Positions 7,151 to 7,306 of a DNA stretch of 7,306 bases are shown in pieces. Every line of letters begins with the position of its first letter. Position 1 is the first letter of the stretch. Location: assembly GCA_903854305.1 (NCBI GenBank), contig CAINWC010000175.1, positions 1 through 7,306 on the forward strand, in the 5' to 3' direction. A model generated the notes under the pieces. It saw only the letters and a list, made by a program, of their open reading frames with translations. It was not told the origin of the DNA and did not search any database. The translations under genes and the position numbers were made by a program. This DNA is from an uncultured Pseudomonadota bacterium. Its GTDB lineage: Bacteria; Pseudomonadota; Gammaproteobacteria; Burkholderiales; Methylophilaceae.

Positions 7151-7174
7151 GATAGGGTAATGAATAATATATTT
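7106..7174. repeat. Perfect 16-bp inverted repeat enclosing the copy 2 terminator
   Basis: The 16 bases AAATATATTATTCATT (7106-7121) are the exact reverse complement of 7159-7174. Between them lies the terminator hairpin (7123-7143) and a short spacer. The arms could form a long stem in RNA or a cruciform in DNA. Copy 1 has nothing like it at the matching place. Confidence 0.85.
7123..7150 (+). terminator. Intrinsic terminator of repeat copy 2
   Basis: AAGTCAGC (7123-7130) pairs with GCTGGCTT (7136-7143), loop CATGT, followed by a T-rich tract broken by a C (TTTCTTGTT). The stem is identical to that of copy 1. The interrupted T-run suggests weaker termination, although the surrounding 16-bp inverted repeat could change the folding. 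Confidence 0.65.
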
Positions 7175-7274
7175 CGTAATATATAGTTGATTCGGATTTT
7201 AGCGTATGTTGAAAGTGCTAAATATTCGTGATGTAAAATTGGTAATGATTGCAGATAAATCGCGATAGGAAGTT

Positions 7275-7306
7275 ATGGAACACGTTATACACTTACCTGA
7301 GGAAGA
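7275..7306 (+). CDS. Start of an unidentified gene (partial, cut by right edge)
   Basis: An ATG at 7275 is preceded by AGGAAG (7267-7272), a good Shine-Dalgarno sequence at close spacing. Ten codons are visible (MEHVIHLPEE) before the window ends. This is too little to assign a family. The gene lies in the same direction as parE-parC but about 500 bp away and behind a terminator, so it is probably a separate transcription unit. Confidence 0.5.
   Translation, partial: MEHVIHLPEE

Larger units (their letters stand above)
6777..7274. other. Gene-free AT-rich interval after parC
   Basis: No plausible protein gene is present. The interval holds an AT-rich hairpin (6865-6881), a second hairpin TGGATT/AATCCA (6945-6950 with 6958-6963), repeat copy 2 with its terminator, a perfect 16-bp inverted repeat around that terminator, and a weak promoter-like pair TTGAAA (7209-7214) and TGTAAA (7232-7237), spaced 17 bp, before the gene starting at 7275. 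No strong intrinsic terminator is seen directly after parC. Confidence 0.7.

Overview
The window looks like chromosomal DNA of a Gram-negative proteobacterium. The parE-parC pair reads as proteobacterial topoisomerase IV. The moderate GC of the coding regions, the AT-rich spacers and the general protein style would fit a betaproteobacterium such as the Methylophilaceae, but that placement is inference and was not tested by any search.

Layout, left to right. (1) Positions 1-819, minus strand: the first 273 codons of an ABC-transporter ATPase of the nitrate/sulfonate/taurine type, running off the left edge. (2) Positions 820-1042: a divergent control region. It carries a candidate promoter for the ATPase gene overlapped by tandem CTTGTATTA-type repeats, plus a 13-bp palindrome closer to the regulator. 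(3) Positions 1043-1774, plus strand: a GntR/HutC-family regulator with a UTRA ligand domain, the obvious candidate controller of the divergent transporter. (4) Positions 1775-2495: about 720 bases without a convincing gene, containing copy 1 of a structured repeat with a promoter-like sequence in front, a tRNA T-arm/CCA-like 3' part and an intrinsic terminator. (5) Positions 2496-4481 and 4482-6776: parE and parC, the two subunits of topoisomerase IV, joined stop-to-start with no spacer. (6) Positions 6777-7274: about 500 gene-free bases with copy 2 of the same repeat, whose terminator is enclosed by a perfect 16-bp inverted repeat. (7) From 7275: the first ten codons of another plus-strand gene, cut by the right edge.

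The genes form two unrelated units: a small regulated uptake locus (transporter ATPase plus HutC-type repressor) and a housekeeping topoisomerase IV operon. The least explained part is the non-coding repeat pair bracketing parE-parC in direct orientation. The copies share a 27-base identical block, a diverged tRNA-like segment that has no room for an anticodon arm, and a conserved terminator. Copy 1 also has a good promoter match, so it may be a small RNA of about 220 nt or a decayed tRNA-derived repeat family.
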